A DNA stretch of 64,000 bases from an uncultured Pelagibacteraceae bacterium (GTDB lineage Bacteria > Pseudomonadota > Alphaproteobacteria > Pelagibacterales > Pelagibacteraceae): assembly GCA_902635845.1 (NCBI GenBank), contig CACPPK010000001.1, positions 158,070-222,069 of the forward strand, given 5' to 3'. Position numbers and translations under genes: made by a program. The notes under the pieces were generated by a model. It ran no database searches. It saw only the letters and a program-made list of their open reading frames with translations, and had not been told where the DNA came from. Each line of letters begins with the position of its first letter. Position 1 is the stretch's first letter. Shown in pieces: positions 51,292 through 63,103 of this stretch.

Positions 51292-51549
51292 ATGAAAAAA
51301 ATTACCATGTATACAGGTCCACTATGCAACTATTGTGAAGCTGCAAAAAGATTATTAGCTAGAAATAACGCTCCTTATAATGAAATTGATATTTCAAAAG
51401 TTGCAGGTGCTGCTGACGAGATGATAAAAAAAGCAAATGGCAAAAGAACAATCCCACAGATCTTTTTTGATGACCAGCATATTGGTGGTTACGATGAAGT
51501 TAGAGCACTAGAAAAAGAAAATAAACTTCAAGATCTTTTAAAAAATTAA
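51292..51549 (+). CDS. grxC: Glutaredoxin 3
   Basis: Monothiol/dithiol glutaredoxin-fold protein of 85 residues with the dithiol active site CNYC at 12-15, the cis-proline loop RTIPQIF and the glutathione-binding GGYDE. It reduces disulfides and mixed disulfides with glutathione. Three bases after the DUF2805 gene and convergent with msrB, another thiol-dependent repair gene. Confidence 0.92.
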   Translation: MKKITMYTGPLCNYCEAAKRLLARNNAPYNEIDISKVAGAADEMIKKANGKRTIPQIFFDDQHIGGYDEVRALEKENKLQDLLKN

Positions 51550-51559
51550 TTTTAATAAT

Positions 51560-51934
51560 TTACTCTTTTGGTTTAAAAATTAAACAAACTCCGTTATTAC
51601 AAAATCTTTTTCCCGTAGGTTCAGGTCCATCATCAAATATATGACCATGATGTCCTCCACATTTTTTACAATGATACTCGGTTCTTGGGTAACCTATGTG
51701 ATGATCTGTTTTGGTTTCAAATACATCTGGTAAAGAATCATAAAATGAAGGCCAGCCTGATCCACTCTCATATTTTGTTTTTGAGTCAAATAATTTTTCT
51801 CCACAATTTGCACAATGAAAACTTCCTTCTCTCTTTTCATGATTAAGTTCGCTTGAACCTGCGCGCTCAGTTCCTTCTTCGAACAAAATTAATTTTTGCT
51901 CTGCAGTTAAATTTGAATTTATTTTTTTTGTCAC
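51560..51934 (-). CDS. msrB: Peptide-methionine (R)-S-oxide reductase
   Basis: MsrB of 124 residues. Zinc cysteines lie in HCANCGEKLF and HCKKCGGHHGH; SGSGWPSFYD is the family signature. The catalytic Cys is in KRFCNNGVC, a variant of the usual RYCxNS, with another Cys only five residues away that could serve in recycling. It reduces methionine-R-sulfoxide in proteins. The start overlaps the HDAC-like gene by 4 bases, so it is the last gene of that unit. Confidence 0.92.
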   Translation of the reverse strand: MTKKINSNLTAEQKLILFEEGTERAGSSELNHEKREGSFHCANCGEKLFDSKTKYESGSGWPSFYDSLPDVFETKTDHHIGYPRTEYHCKKCGGHHGHIFDDGPEPTGKRFCNNGVCLIFKPKE

Positions 51935-52830
51935 GATCCTATATATTTAGCACAGGATTTATGTAAGATTGAATGTAATTCAACTAATTTGTTGAAATCT
52001 TTATTATAACCACCACCTAAAACACCACAAAATGGTATTCTTTTAGAAAAAAAGTTTTCAATAACAAGCTCGTCTCTAGATTTAATCCCTTCATCAGATA
52101 TTTTTAATTTACCTAATCTATCGTTAAAATGAATATCTACTCCAGCTATATAGAAAACAAAATCAAAATTTTCTTGATTTAACTCATTTAAATAATGTTT
52201 AAGTGTCTTAATGTAAGCATCATCCTCTAAATTATCTTCTAGCGCCACGTCTAAATCGCTATTAGATTTTTTAGCTGGATAGTTAGTTTTAGAGTGCATA
52301 CTGAACGTAAAAACACTTCTATTTTCTTTAAAAATTTCTGAATTTCCGTTTCCTTGATGAACATCTAAATCAACAATTAATATTTTGTTAGCCAAACCTC
52401 GATTTAGTAAATAATGAGCAGCAACAGCTACATCATTAAAAACGCAGTATCCAGCTCCTCCATCATAGTTTGCGTGATGACTACCTCCAGCAGTATTACA
52501 TGATATTCCGTAATTAATTGCAAGTTTAGATGCTAAAACAGTACCACCAGTAGCTACTAATGATCTCTGAACAACACTATCAACAAGTGGAAATCCAATT
52601 TTTTTTACTTCCTCTTTACTTAAATTTTTATTTTGGATGTTAGAGATATAATCTTTTGAATGTGCGTAACTCAATGTTTCAAGCGAACAAGCATATGGTT
52701 TATGAAACTTTTTAACGATTTTATTTTGGATCAAATAATTTGCCAATTCTCCAAACTTCTTTATAGGAAATTTATGATCATCTCCAATTTTGGCAAAATA
52801 ATCCTCATGATTAACCACTGGTAAATCCAT
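51931..52830 (-). CDS. Histone-deacetylase-fold amidohydrolase
   Basis: HDAC-superfamily zinc hydrolase of 299 residues. The active-site motifs GGSHHANYDGGAGYCVFNDVAVAAHYL (His pair) and ILIVDLDVHQGNGNSEIF (zinc Asp and His) are complete, and AGVDIHFNDRLGKL gives the third ligand. Bacterial members deacetylate acetylpolyamines, acetoin-type or other acyl amides. Given the polyamine-linked genes elsewhere in the window, acetylpolyamine is possible, but the direct neighbours (msrB, 2-hydroxyacid dehydrogenase) do not point to it. Confidence 0.88.
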   Translation of the reverse strand: MDLPVVNHEDYFAKIGDDHKFPIKKFGELANYLIQNKIVKKFHKPYACSLETLSYAHSKDYISNIQNKNLSKEEVKKIGFPLVDSVVQRSLVATGGTVLASKLAINYGISCNTAGGSHHANYDGGAGYCVFNDVAVAAHYLLNRGLANKILIVDLDVHQGNGNSEIFKENRSVFTFSMHSKTNYPAKKSNSDLDVALEDNLEDDAYIKTLKHYLNELNQENFDFVFYIAGVDIHFNDRLGKLKISDEGIKSRDELVIENFFSKRIPFCGVLGGGYNKDFNKLVELHSILHKSCAKYIGS

Positions 52831-52832
52831 CG

Positions 52833-53783
52833 TTATTCTAGAACACGTACTGGGTTTCCATCAACACAAGCCTCTAATCCTTCAATCATTTGATTATAAA
52901 AAATACTATAATTTTCTGCTGTCACATAACCTATGTGTGGTGTAAGAAGTGCATTAGGTAAAAATCTTAGTTTATTATTTTCAGGTAAAGGCTCTTTATC
53001 ATAGACATCAATCCCAGCTCCTGCAATTACATTGGTTGACAATGCGATAATTAAATCATCCTCATTAACAATAGGTCCTCTAGAAGTATTTATCAAAAAA
53101 GCTGTTTTTTTCATTTTATCAAATTCTTTTATGGTAATACAGTCTTTGTATCTTTCACCTCCTTGGACGTGAATTGAAAGTACATCAGAATTTGTGATTA
53201 AGTCATCTTTGCTACAAGGGAGTACATCTAATTCTTTACACTTGTCTAAGCTCAAGTTTTCACTCCAGGCCATTACTTGCATTCCAAATGCTTTTCCAAT
53301 TTTTGCAACTTCTGTACCTACTCTACCTAGACCAATCAAACCCAGGATTTTTCCTTTCAATTCCACTCCAATTGTAGTTTGCCAATACCCTTGATACATA
53401 TTATCAATTTCTTCTTTAAAATTTCTAGCTAAACCAAGAATTAATGCCCAAGTCAATTCAGGTGTTGGGTTTAAATTTATATCTGTTCCACAAACTATAA
53501 TTTTTCTTTTCTTCGCAGCCTCTAAATCAACAGATTTGTTTCGTAATCCACTTGTAATTACAAATTTTAAATTATTTAGATTATCAATTAAATTTTTTGT
53601 AATTGGAGTTCTCTCTCTCATAATTAATAGAGCCTCAAAATCAGATAATTGTTCAATTGCATTAGCTTCATCTAGAAAGGGTTCGCTGAAGATTTTAAAC
53701 TCGTATTTCCCAGATAGTTTTTCTAAATCTACAAACTGTTGGGCAACGTTTTGGTAATCATCTAATATAGCAACTTTAAGCAT
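52833..53783 (-). CDS. D-isomer-specific 2-hydroxyacid dehydrogenase
   Basis: NAD-dependent dehydrogenase of 316 residues. The nucleotide motif is GLIGLGRVGTEVAKIGKAFGM; catalytic Arg, Glu and His lie in INTSRGPIVNED, YDKEPLPENN and LTPHIGYVT. The closest-looking group is the D-2-hydroxyacid / phosphoglycerate dehydrogenase-like proteins. Substrate unknown. Two bases before the HDAC-like gene and overlapping the DMT permease gene by 8 bases, so within one operon with DadA. Confidence 0.88.
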   Translation of the reverse strand: MLKVAILDDYQNVAQQFVDLEKLSGKYEFKIFSEPFLDEANAIEQLSDFEALLIMRERTPITKNLIDNLNNLKFVITSGLRNKSVDLEAAKKRKIIVCGTDINLNPTPELTWALILGLARNFKEEIDNMYQGYWQTTIGVELKGKILGLIGLGRVGTEVAKIGKAFGMQVMAWSENLSLDKCKELDVLPCSKDDLITNSDVLSIHVQGGERYKDCITIKEFDKMKKTAFLINTSRGPIVNEDDLIIALSTNVIAGAGIDVYDKEPLPENNKLRFLPNALLTPHIGYVTAENYSIFYNQMIEGLEACVDGNPVRVLE

Positions 53784-54678
53784 TTTTAACTTTCTTGTTT
53801 GATAACAGTATTCCTACAATGATAAAACAAGCGCCTAAAATATGATAAAACATAAATTTTTCACTAAAAAAAATCATCGCCATTATCGCACTTAAAATCG
53901 GCATTAAATGTAAAAAAACACCTGATCTATTAGCTCCAATCATAGATATTCCTTTTATCCATAAAAGAAAGGACGCCAAACCTGGAAATAAAACAACATA
54001 AGATAAAATTAAAATAAATGGGAGTTCTAAATTAATTCTAAAACCAATTTGGTATTCAATAAAATAAACTGGTATCAAAAATATTAAACCGAAAGTAATT
54101 ACTACTTGAAGTAATGATATTTGAGTTAACTCATATTGTTTGCCTTTCAACAACGTTGAGTATAAAGCCCAAGAGAACATTGCTATTACCATGGTTATGT
54201 CACCTTTATTAAAGTCTAAATTTTTTAATATTTCCAAGTTTGCTTTTGTAATAATCATAATCACACCAGCAAAAGAAAAAATTACTCCTATAATTTGAAA
54301 AATATTTGTCTTTTCAATTTTTAAAATTGATGAAAACAACATTATCATTACTGGTATAGTTGAAATCATCAACACTCCACTGATAACTTGTGTAAAATTA
54401 AGAGAATAATAAACAATAGAGTTAAATACAGTTATGCTAGTAACTCCCAATATAATAAAAAGCTTATAATTCTTAAAAATGTAGTTCCTTTTCTCTAATA
54501 TTTCAGGGATTGTAAAAGGAGCTAAAATTAACCAAGCAAAAAGCCATCTGTAAAAATTTAGTGAAAAAGGAGGAACTTCATAAAAACTTGCGAGTTTACC
54601 TACTACAAAATTTCCTGCCCAGAAAGTTACTGTTAAAAATAGATATAAATAAGCTAAAAAATTATTATCTTTAGTCAC
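53776..54678 (-). CDS. EamA/DMT-family permease
   Basis: Membrane protein of 300 residues with ten hydrophobic segments in two EamA repeats (FWAGNFVVGKLASFYEVPPF in the first, GDITMVIAMFSWALYSTLLKG opening the second). Third DMT permease in the window and again placed beside oxidoreductase genes: DadA ends immediately upstream and the hydroxyacid dehydrogenase overlaps its end. Transported compound unknown. Confidence 0.87.
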   Translation of the reverse strand: MTKDNNFLAYLYLFLTVTFWAGNFVVGKLASFYEVPPFSLNFYRWLFAWLILAPFTIPEILEKRNYIFKNYKLFIILGVTSITVFNSIVYYSLNFTQVISGVLMISTIPVMIMLFSSILKIEKTNIFQIIGVIFSFAGVIMIITKANLEILKNLDFNKGDITMVIAMFSWALYSTLLKGKQYELTQISLLQVVITFGLIFLIPVYFIEYQIGFRINLELPFILILSYVVLFPGLASFLLWIKGISMIGANRSGVFLHLMPILSAIMAMIFFSEKFMFYHILGACFIIVGILLSNKKVKNA

Positions 54679-55920
54679 TTAACTAAATCTAAGCGAACTA
54701 TAAGGTTTTAAATCTAAATTTGTATTTTCGTTCGCTATCATCCCTGAAACAATCTTTCCAGAAATTGGACCTAAAGTCCATCCTAAATGATGATGCCCAA
54801 AACAATAATAAATATTTTTGTAATTTTTTGATGGCCCCATAACAGGTAAAAAATCTGGTAAAGTTGGTCTAAATCCTAGCCACTCATCCTCATGTTCAGG
54901 TAAATCACCAAGCATATATTTTGCATTATTTATCAAATTTTTAACTCTTGATTTAGATAATGGATTATCTAATCCACCAAATTCTACAGTTCCAACAACT
55001 CTTAAACCTTGTTCCATCGGTGTAATTCCAAATCCACGGTTGGAAAATATTACAGGTCTACTTAATAAATGATCACAATTTTTGAAATGGACATGATATC
55101 CACGCTCTGTATCTAAAGGTATTTTTTCACCAAGATTATCTGTTAATTTTTTTGAAAAAGCTCCACAAGCTATTACTGCTTTATCAAAAATATAACTTTG
55201 AGTTTCAGTTTTAAAAACTGGTTTTTCTTCATCAAAACTAATATCTTTAATATTTACTTTGTTAAATTTTCCACCTTTTTGCAAAAATAAATCAAACAAT
55301 TTTAAAAGAATTCTTTTTGGGTTTCTCGCATGTCTTGCATAAGGATAATATACACCTGCGTGGTAAAATGGTTTGATATGAGGTTCAAGATCGTGTATTT
55401 CGTCTTTGGTGACTAATTGTTGTTCAACACCTAATTCATCTCTAACTTTAATCTCTAATTCTCTACTTTTTAAATCTTTATTGTTCCATATATAAAGAAT
55501 TCCTTTGTTTTCAACCAAACCATCCAAGTCTATCTCTTCAAATAATTCATCATATGCAGGTAAGGCTAGATCTAAAATTTGGTGCATATTTTTAGCAGTA
55601 TGCATCATCTTAGTTTTAGTAGTATTCATTATAAATTTTATAAACCATGGGATCATTTTAGGAACATAATTCCATTTTAAAGCAAGTGGACCTGTAGAAC
55701 TTAGTAACATAGCAGGAACATCTGCTAAAACATCAGTCCTATTTAAAGAAAGGGATGCATAAGGTGAAAAGTGTCCTGCATTACCATAAGAGGCTGCTTG
55801 ACTACCTGGGTTATCTCTATCAAAAATAGTTACATCGAAACCTTTTTTTTGAAGAAATAATGCATTGGATACGCCCTGAATACCTGCTCCTACTATTCCT
55901 ACTTTATGATTTTTATTCAT
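54679..55920 (-). CDS. dadA: D-amino-acid dehydrogenase-like FAD enzyme (DadA family)
   Basis: DAO-fold flavoprotein of 413 residues from the ATG at 55920; the TTG start of the ORF track adds five residues before the natural MNKNHKVGIVGAG. FAD motif VGIVGAGIQGVSNALFLQKKG and GSQAASYGNAG are typical of DadA, as are GFRPTLPDFLPVMGPS and YYCFGHHHLGWTLGP near the end. It oxidises D-amino acids (or a related amine such as D-proline or hydroxyproline) to the 2-keto acid. The next genes encode a permease and a 2-hydroxyacid dehydrogenase that could act on such keto acids (inference). Confidence 0.86.
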   Translation of the reverse strand: MNKNHKVGIVGAGIQGVSNALFLQKKGFDVTIFDRDNPGSQAASYGNAGHFSPYASLSLNRTDVLADVPAMLLSSTGPLALKWNYVPKMIPWFIKFIMNTTKTKMMHTAKNMHQILDLALPAYDELFEEIDLDGLVENKGILYIWNNKDLKSRELEIKVRDELGVEQQLVTKDEIHDLEPHIKPFYHAGVYYPYARHARNPKRILLKLFDLFLQKGGKFNKVNIKDISFDEEKPVFKTETQSYIFDKAVIACGAFSKKLTDNLGEKIPLDTERGYHVHFKNCDHLLSRPVIFSNRGFGITPMEQGLRVVGTVEFGGLDNPLSKSRVKNLINNAKYMLGDLPEHEDEWLGFRPTLPDFLPVMGPSKNYKNIYYCFGHHHLGWTLGPISGKIVSGMIANENTNLDLKPYSSLRFS

Positions 55921-55983
55921 GAGGCTGTTATACAATTAAAAATTAAATTTTCAGAGTGACAAATTATGCAAATTTAAATTATA

Positions 55984-57108
55984 TTAAGCAATCATTTGTT
56001 TATGATTAATTTTTGCACTTAGTACTATACCAAAACCAATCATTGTAGCTAACATTGAAGAGCCACCATATGACATTATAGGCAATGGAGAGCCAACTAT
56101 AGGTAGTAATCCTAGAACCATAGATAGATTTACAACAATATAAATGAAAATTGCAAAAGCGTAGCCAAAACAAAAAAGTCTAGCAAAATTGCTTCTTGAA
56201 ATAGATCCTATTCTTATAATTCTAAAAATTATTATTGAGTATAGTATTAAAAGCCCTACCGAACCTACAAACCCAAACTCTTCTGAAAATAAAGTAAATA
56301 TAAAATCTGTATGTTTTTCGGGTAAAAAATCTAAATAACTCTGCGTCCCTTTTAAAAAGCCCTTTCCATCAAGACCGCCTGAGCCAATAGCTATTTTTGA
56401 TTGTATAATTTGGTATCCTGCACCTAAGGGATCTCTGTCCGGGTCTAAAAAAGTAAGTATTCTTAGTTTTTGATAAGGTTTTAAGAATGAAATTATAAAT
56501 GGGAGTGAAATTAAGAAAGTAATAAATGAATAAATAAAATATTTAACTTTTACTCCTCCTAGCCATAATATAATTAATCCACTTAATGCAATTAGTATTG
56601 AGGTGCCAAGATCAGGCTGAGAAACTACAAAAATAGTTGGAATTAATATTATCGATAATACAATTGTGATACTAGTAAATGAATTTACATTTTCTATTTT
56701 TAATCTGTGATAATATTTAGCAAGACACATTATAATCGCTATTTTCATTAATTCAGATGGCTGAAGTACAAATAAATATACATCCATCCATCTTTGTGAA
56801 CCTGATGCCTTTATTCCAAAAAAAGATACATAAATTAATAAAAGTATTACTATAATATAAATAATGTATGAAAAATTATGCCAAAATTTTATATTAAAAA
56901 AAGCTATAAAAATCATTAAAGGGAAAAAAACCGTGAGTTTTACAAAATGATTTTTAGTGTGAAAAAGTATTTCACCTCCATCTGTTGAATACATTACAAA
57001 TACACTTATTGCAGAAAGAAGGAGAACCGAAATTAACAATATATAATCTAGGTTTTTTATTTTTTGTAATAAAGTAAGCTCATTATTTAACCTATTATGT
57101 TGAAACAT
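55984..57108 (-). CDS. rodA: Rod-shape peptidoglycan polymerase RodA
   Basis: SEDS-family membrane glycosyltransferase of 374 residues with about ten membrane segments. Signature stretches are GSQRWMDVYLFVLQPSELMKIA, SQPDLGTSILIALSG, PEKHTDFIFTLFSEEFGFVG and VGSPLPIMSYGGSSMLATM. It polymerises lipid II into glycan strands together with PBP2. Directly abuts mrdA with no spacer and ends the mre/mrd block; the dadA-like gene follows after 63 bases. Confidence 0.95.
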   Translation of the reverse strand: MFQHNRLNNELTLLQKIKNLDYILLISVLLLSAISVFVMYSTDGGEILFHTKNHFVKLTVFFPLMIFIAFFNIKFWHNFSYIIYIIVILLLIYVSFFGIKASGSQRWMDVYLFVLQPSELMKIAIIMCLAKYYHRLKIENVNSFTSITIVLSIILIPTIFVVSQPDLGTSILIALSGLIILWLGGVKVKYFIYSFITFLISLPFIISFLKPYQKLRILTFLDPDRDPLGAGYQIIQSKIAIGSGGLDGKGFLKGTQSYLDFLPEKHTDFIFTLFSEEFGFVGSVGLLILYSIIIFRIIRIGSISRSNFARLFCFGYAFAIFIYIVVNLSMVLGLLPIVGSPLPIMSYGGSSMLATMIGFGIVLSAKINHKQMIA

Positions 57109-59031
57109 TTAAATAGTTATCCTTTCGAAATTCGATTGTTTATTTCTTAAATCATGCCTATCAATAATTAATTTAAATAATTTTTTAGCAATTGGTGCCG
57201 CTGCTTTACTACCAGAACCACCATGTTCAACAATTATACTTAGTGCATATCTTGGATTTATGTACGGACCATATGCAACGTATAGAGCATGATCTCTATC
57301 TTTGTAAGGTATTTGCTCTAATTCTAAATCTAATTCTCTTTCTCTTTTACTTATTCTCTTAACCTGAGCCGTTCCAGTTTTCCCTGCAAATTGATATTTA
57401 GGATCATCAATTCTCGACTTATAAGAGGTTCCAAATCTTTCATTGGTTGAACTAAACATTGCCTCCTGAACAATTTTTATATTTTTTTTGTCTTTAAATA
57501 ATTTTTTATCCAATAAAGAGTCTGAGTTAGTGTCAAATAATAGCCCACTTTCCATTGATTGCTTTGCATCTTCGTATGATATTGGATTGTTATCTACAAT
57601 TATTTTTGGTTTGATCGCATATCCTCCATTTGCTATTTGTGCTGTCATCATACAGAGTTGTAGAGGGGTTGATTGTATATAACCTTGACCAATACCTGTT
57701 ATTAAAGTCTCACCTAACACCCAACCCTTGCCAAGGTTATTTTTTTTCCATTTCGTATTTGGGAATAGTCCTTTTTTTTCATTATCAAAATAGTTACCGA
57801 GCACTTTTTTACCTAAGCCAAATTTTTCAGCTGTAACATTCAATCGATCTACACCTAACAATCTTGCAACTTCATAAAAATAAGTATCACATGATTGTTT
57901 CATTGCATTTTTTAAGCTAACCCAACCATGACCCTTTTCCTTCCAGCAATGAAATGTTTGACCATACAACTCCATTTTTCCAGTACATTTAACTTTAAAC
58001 TTTGTGTCGATTACATTATTTTCTAAAGCGGAGAGTGCAACGATTGGTTTTATAGTTGAGCCTGGAGAGTATAGACCTGAAAGAGTTTTATTAATTAAAG
58101 GTTTTAAGGGATTATTTCTAATTAATTGCCACTCATCTTGACTTATACCAAACAAAAATAAATTTGGATCATAAGATGGAGATGAATACAGCGCAATAAT
58201 ATCTCCAGTATAAATATCCATTACACTTATAGATCCTGCCTTTTCATTCAACAATTCTCCACATGCCTTTTGTATTTCAGTATCAACAGTTAAACGTATT
58301 TGTGATCCTTGCTGTCCTTTTTGATGTTCTAATTGATTAATTCTTTTACCATATGCATTGACCTCATATCTTTGTATTGCATTTGTTCCAATTAAGTGAT
58401 TTTCAAGTCTTTTCTCTAAGCCCAGTTTTCCAATTTTCATCCCAGGTACAAATCTTTCTTGAATTATCTGATTGTTTAAAATTTCTTGTTCGTTTGGTTG
58501 GCTCACATATCCAAGAACATGTGTATATACATCATTAAATGGATAGTTTCTTGAGATTGTCATTACAGGTTTAACACCTACAAGATCGTATAAATAGTTA
58601 TTAATTTTTACAAATTGACCCCAGCTCAAATTTTCTGAAACAATGATACTATCCCAGGGTTTAAGCTCTGCTTTTAATTTATTTATCTTTGCAATTTTTT
58701 TATCACTTAAATTTAAAAGATTTTTTAATCTCACCAATAAATAATTAAAATTCTCAACTTGTTCTGGAATTATATGTAGTTGGTAAACTTTTAAATTGCC
58801 CGCAATTACGTTACCAAAGTAGTCTACTATGTTTCCTCTTGTAGGTGGAAGTTTCCACTCTCTAATTCTATTTTTATCAGACAGTGTGAGATATTTTTTG
58901 TTTTCATTTATTTGTAAAGAAAATAAACGTGCAATAATTCCAACAAACACTAATATTTTTGCAGTTCCGATTATAAACATCCTTCTATTAATGACGTCAG
59001 TTTTTCTTATTCCTGAATTAGATTTAATCAT
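57109..59031 (-). CDS. mrdA: Penicillin-binding protein 2 (MrdA)
   Basis: Class B transpeptidase of 640 residues. One N-terminal membrane helix (about 22-38), a pedestal with RGNIVDYFGNVIAGN, then the transpeptidase domain with SxxK in YSPGSTIKP, SxN as SCDTYFYE and KTG as FAGKTGTAQ. It crosslinks the lateral wall with RodA and the Mre proteins. Overlaps mreD by 8 bases. Confidence 0.95.
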   Translation of the reverse strand: MIKSNSGIRKTDVINRRMFIIGTAKILVFVGIIARLFSLQINENKKYLTLSDKNRIREWKLPPTRGNIVDYFGNVIAGNLKVYQLHIIPEQVENFNYLLVRLKNLLNLSDKKIAKINKLKAELKPWDSIIVSENLSWGQFVKINNYLYDLVGVKPVMTISRNYPFNDVYTHVLGYVSQPNEQEILNNQIIQERFVPGMKIGKLGLEKRLENHLIGTNAIQRYEVNAYGKRINQLEHQKGQQGSQIRLTVDTEIQKACGELLNEKAGSISVMDIYTGDIIALYSSPSYDPNLFLFGISQDEWQLIRNNPLKPLINKTLSGLYSPGSTIKPIVALSALENNVIDTKFKVKCTGKMELYGQTFHCWKEKGHGWVSLKNAMKQSCDTYFYEVARLLGVDRLNVTAEKFGLGKKVLGNYFDNEKKGLFPNTKWKKNNLGKGWVLGETLITGIGQGYIQSTPLQLCMMTAQIANGGYAIKPKIIVDNNPISYEDAKQSMESGLLFDTNSDSLLDKKLFKDKKNIKIVQEAMFSSTNERFGTSYKSRIDDPKYQFAGKTGTAQVKRISKRERELDLELEQIPYKDRDHALYVAYGPYINPRYALSIIVEHGGSGSKAAAPIAKKLFKLIIDRHDLRNKQSNFERITI

Positions 59032-59542
59032 TTGCTTGGTAGGAAATTCTTTCGTTTAAAAAATTAAAAAATACAAAAAAAATTGGATAAAATAAGAAGG
59101 TAAAACCTGAGTTAATTAAATAATTTATGTAATCAACTTCAATTAAAAAAACTAAATCTAAAATAATAACTTGAATGGAGTTTATTAATAAAATTGTGAA
59201 CAATAATGATATCCAGTCTTTTATAAAATTTGGTGATAATGTAATATTCCTTATATAAGCGGTGACTGAACAAAGAATTAGATAACAAAAACTACTAATT
59301 CCTATTGGTATTCCTATAACAACATCATTGATTATACCTGCAAAAAAAATAGCGAGATATCCTAATTGATCAGGATTTCTTAAAGTCCAAAAGAAAATTA
59401 ATAAATGAACAAAATTAAAAGCAAAATAATCAAGTTTTAGGTAATTAAAATCAAATTCATTAAATACAGAAAAAAATAACATTATTATAGGCAAATAAGA
59501 TATAAATATTCTGAAAAAAGGACTTTTGTTGAGTGAAGACAT
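59024..59542 (-). CDS. mreD: Rod-shape-determining membrane protein MreD
   Basis: Membrane protein of 172 residues with about five hydrophobic segments. IFFAGIINDVVIGIPIGISSFCYLILCSV is the recognisable MreD core. It overlaps mrdA by 8 bases and mreC by one base, the standard mreC-mreD-mrdA order. Sequence identity in this family is low; the assignment leans on position. Confidence 0.9.
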   Translation of the reverse strand: MSSLNKSPFFRIFISYLPIIMLFFSVFNEFDFNYLKLDYFAFNFVHLLIFFWTLRNPDQLGYLAIFFAGIINDVVIGIPIGISSFCYLILCSVTAYIRNITLSPNFIKDWISLLFTILLINSIQVIILDLVFLIEVDYINYLINSGFTFLFYPIFFVFFNFLNERISYQAND

Positions 59543-60390
59543 TATTCCTCTCCCTCAAATTTATAAGAGATTATTTTTACATAATTTAACTGGGTGAAAT
59601 CAGAAAAAAAATTAATTTGTCCATTCGAACTACTATCAATTTTTCCTATTGGTATCCCTGGCTTAAATAACCCTCCAAGTCCAGACGTGTAGGCAATAAT
59701 TTCTTTATTTTTAAATCCTTCTTTATAATCTATTTGAGTATGTTCGATTGTTCCAAAATTGCCTCCAGTACCAGAAACTACTGACTGTATATCATCTGGC
59801 TCTAAAACAGAGGGTATTTTACTATTTAGATCAGACAAAAGTAATGCTCGAGAATTACTATAATTTACCTCAATAATTTGTCCTACTAAATAAACTTCAT
59901 CAATAACGGCCATTCCAATTTTTACTTTATCCTTTGTGCCTTTATTTAATACTACTGATTTTAAATATGGACTATCTTTATCAATTAAAACTCTGGCAAA
60001 TATTTCCTCTGAATTTATGCTTTCATCAAGTAACTCTCTAAGTTTTTTATTTTCCGTAGTTAAAAACTCATTTTGTAATTTTAGTTGCTCAGAATTTTCT
60101 ATTTCAATTAATTCTTTCTGGTGATTTTCATATAAATCCATATGTGATTTAAATTTTAAATTTATTTCTTTTAATTTATTTTCTGGAATTGATGCTATAT
60201 GAGATGATATATAAATTACTTCATTGATACCTAATTTTATGACTTGTATTGCTTTAAAATTAAGATTGCTTAAGACAATTACAAAAATCGATAAAAAAAT
60301 TAAAGTGAGTAAAGAAAATTTTTGTTTATCTTTTTTTTTTAAAAAAGCTGACCTAATGGCAATTACAAAATCATCTCTGCCAGTAGCCAT
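59542..60390 (-). CDS. mreC: Rod-shape-determining protein MreC
   Basis: Protein of 282 residues: short cytoplasmic start, one membrane helix (about 25-42), a coiled coil (about 75-115, rich in Glu, Leu and Lys) and the beta-rich periplasmic domain with VLNKGTKDKVKIGMAVI and VSGTGGNFGTIEH. It links MreB filaments to PBP2. Five bases after mreB and one-base overlap with mreD. Confidence 0.94.
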   Translation of the reverse strand: MATGRDDFVIAIRSAFLKKKDKQKFSLLTLIFLSIFVIVLSNLNFKAIQVIKLGINEVIYISSHIASIPENKLKEINLKFKSHMDLYENHQKELIEIENSEQLKLQNEFLTTENKKLRELLDESINSEEIFARVLIDKDSPYLKSVVLNKGTKDKVKIGMAVIDEVYLVGQIIEVNYSNSRALLLSDLNSKIPSVLEPDDIQSVVSGTGGNFGTIEHTQIDYKEGFKNKEIIAYTSGLGGLFKPGIPIGKIDSSSNGQINFFSDFTQLNYVKIISYKFEGEE

Positions 60391-60395
60391 TTTTC

Positions 60396-63001
<2,606 letters not shown>

Positions 63002-63022
63002 AACTAAAATTTTAGAAAATCT

Positions 63023-63050
63023 ATAATACAATCTATGAGAGAGATTGCAA
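63023..63050 (-). promoter_or_regulatory. Candidate promoter of the leuA-mreBCD operon
   Basis: On the minus strand TTGCAA, 16-base spacer, TATTAT (5 of 6), about 21 bases before the leuA ATG at 63001. Transcription would begin roughly 10-15 bases before the ATG, giving a very short leader and excluding the upstream TTG start. No attenuator hairpin or leucine-rich leader peptide is visible. Confidence 0.5.
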
Positions 63051-63103
63051 AATAATTAGTTAAATAATCACTTTTAATGGACCATTTTAGGCTTACGAAA
63101 AAA

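Noticed and set aside
63002-63031. Upstream TTG start of leuA (MYYRFSKILV extension)
   Set aside because: It lies inside the likely -10 region, and LeuA proteins begin near MSNKDRVFIFDTTMRDG.
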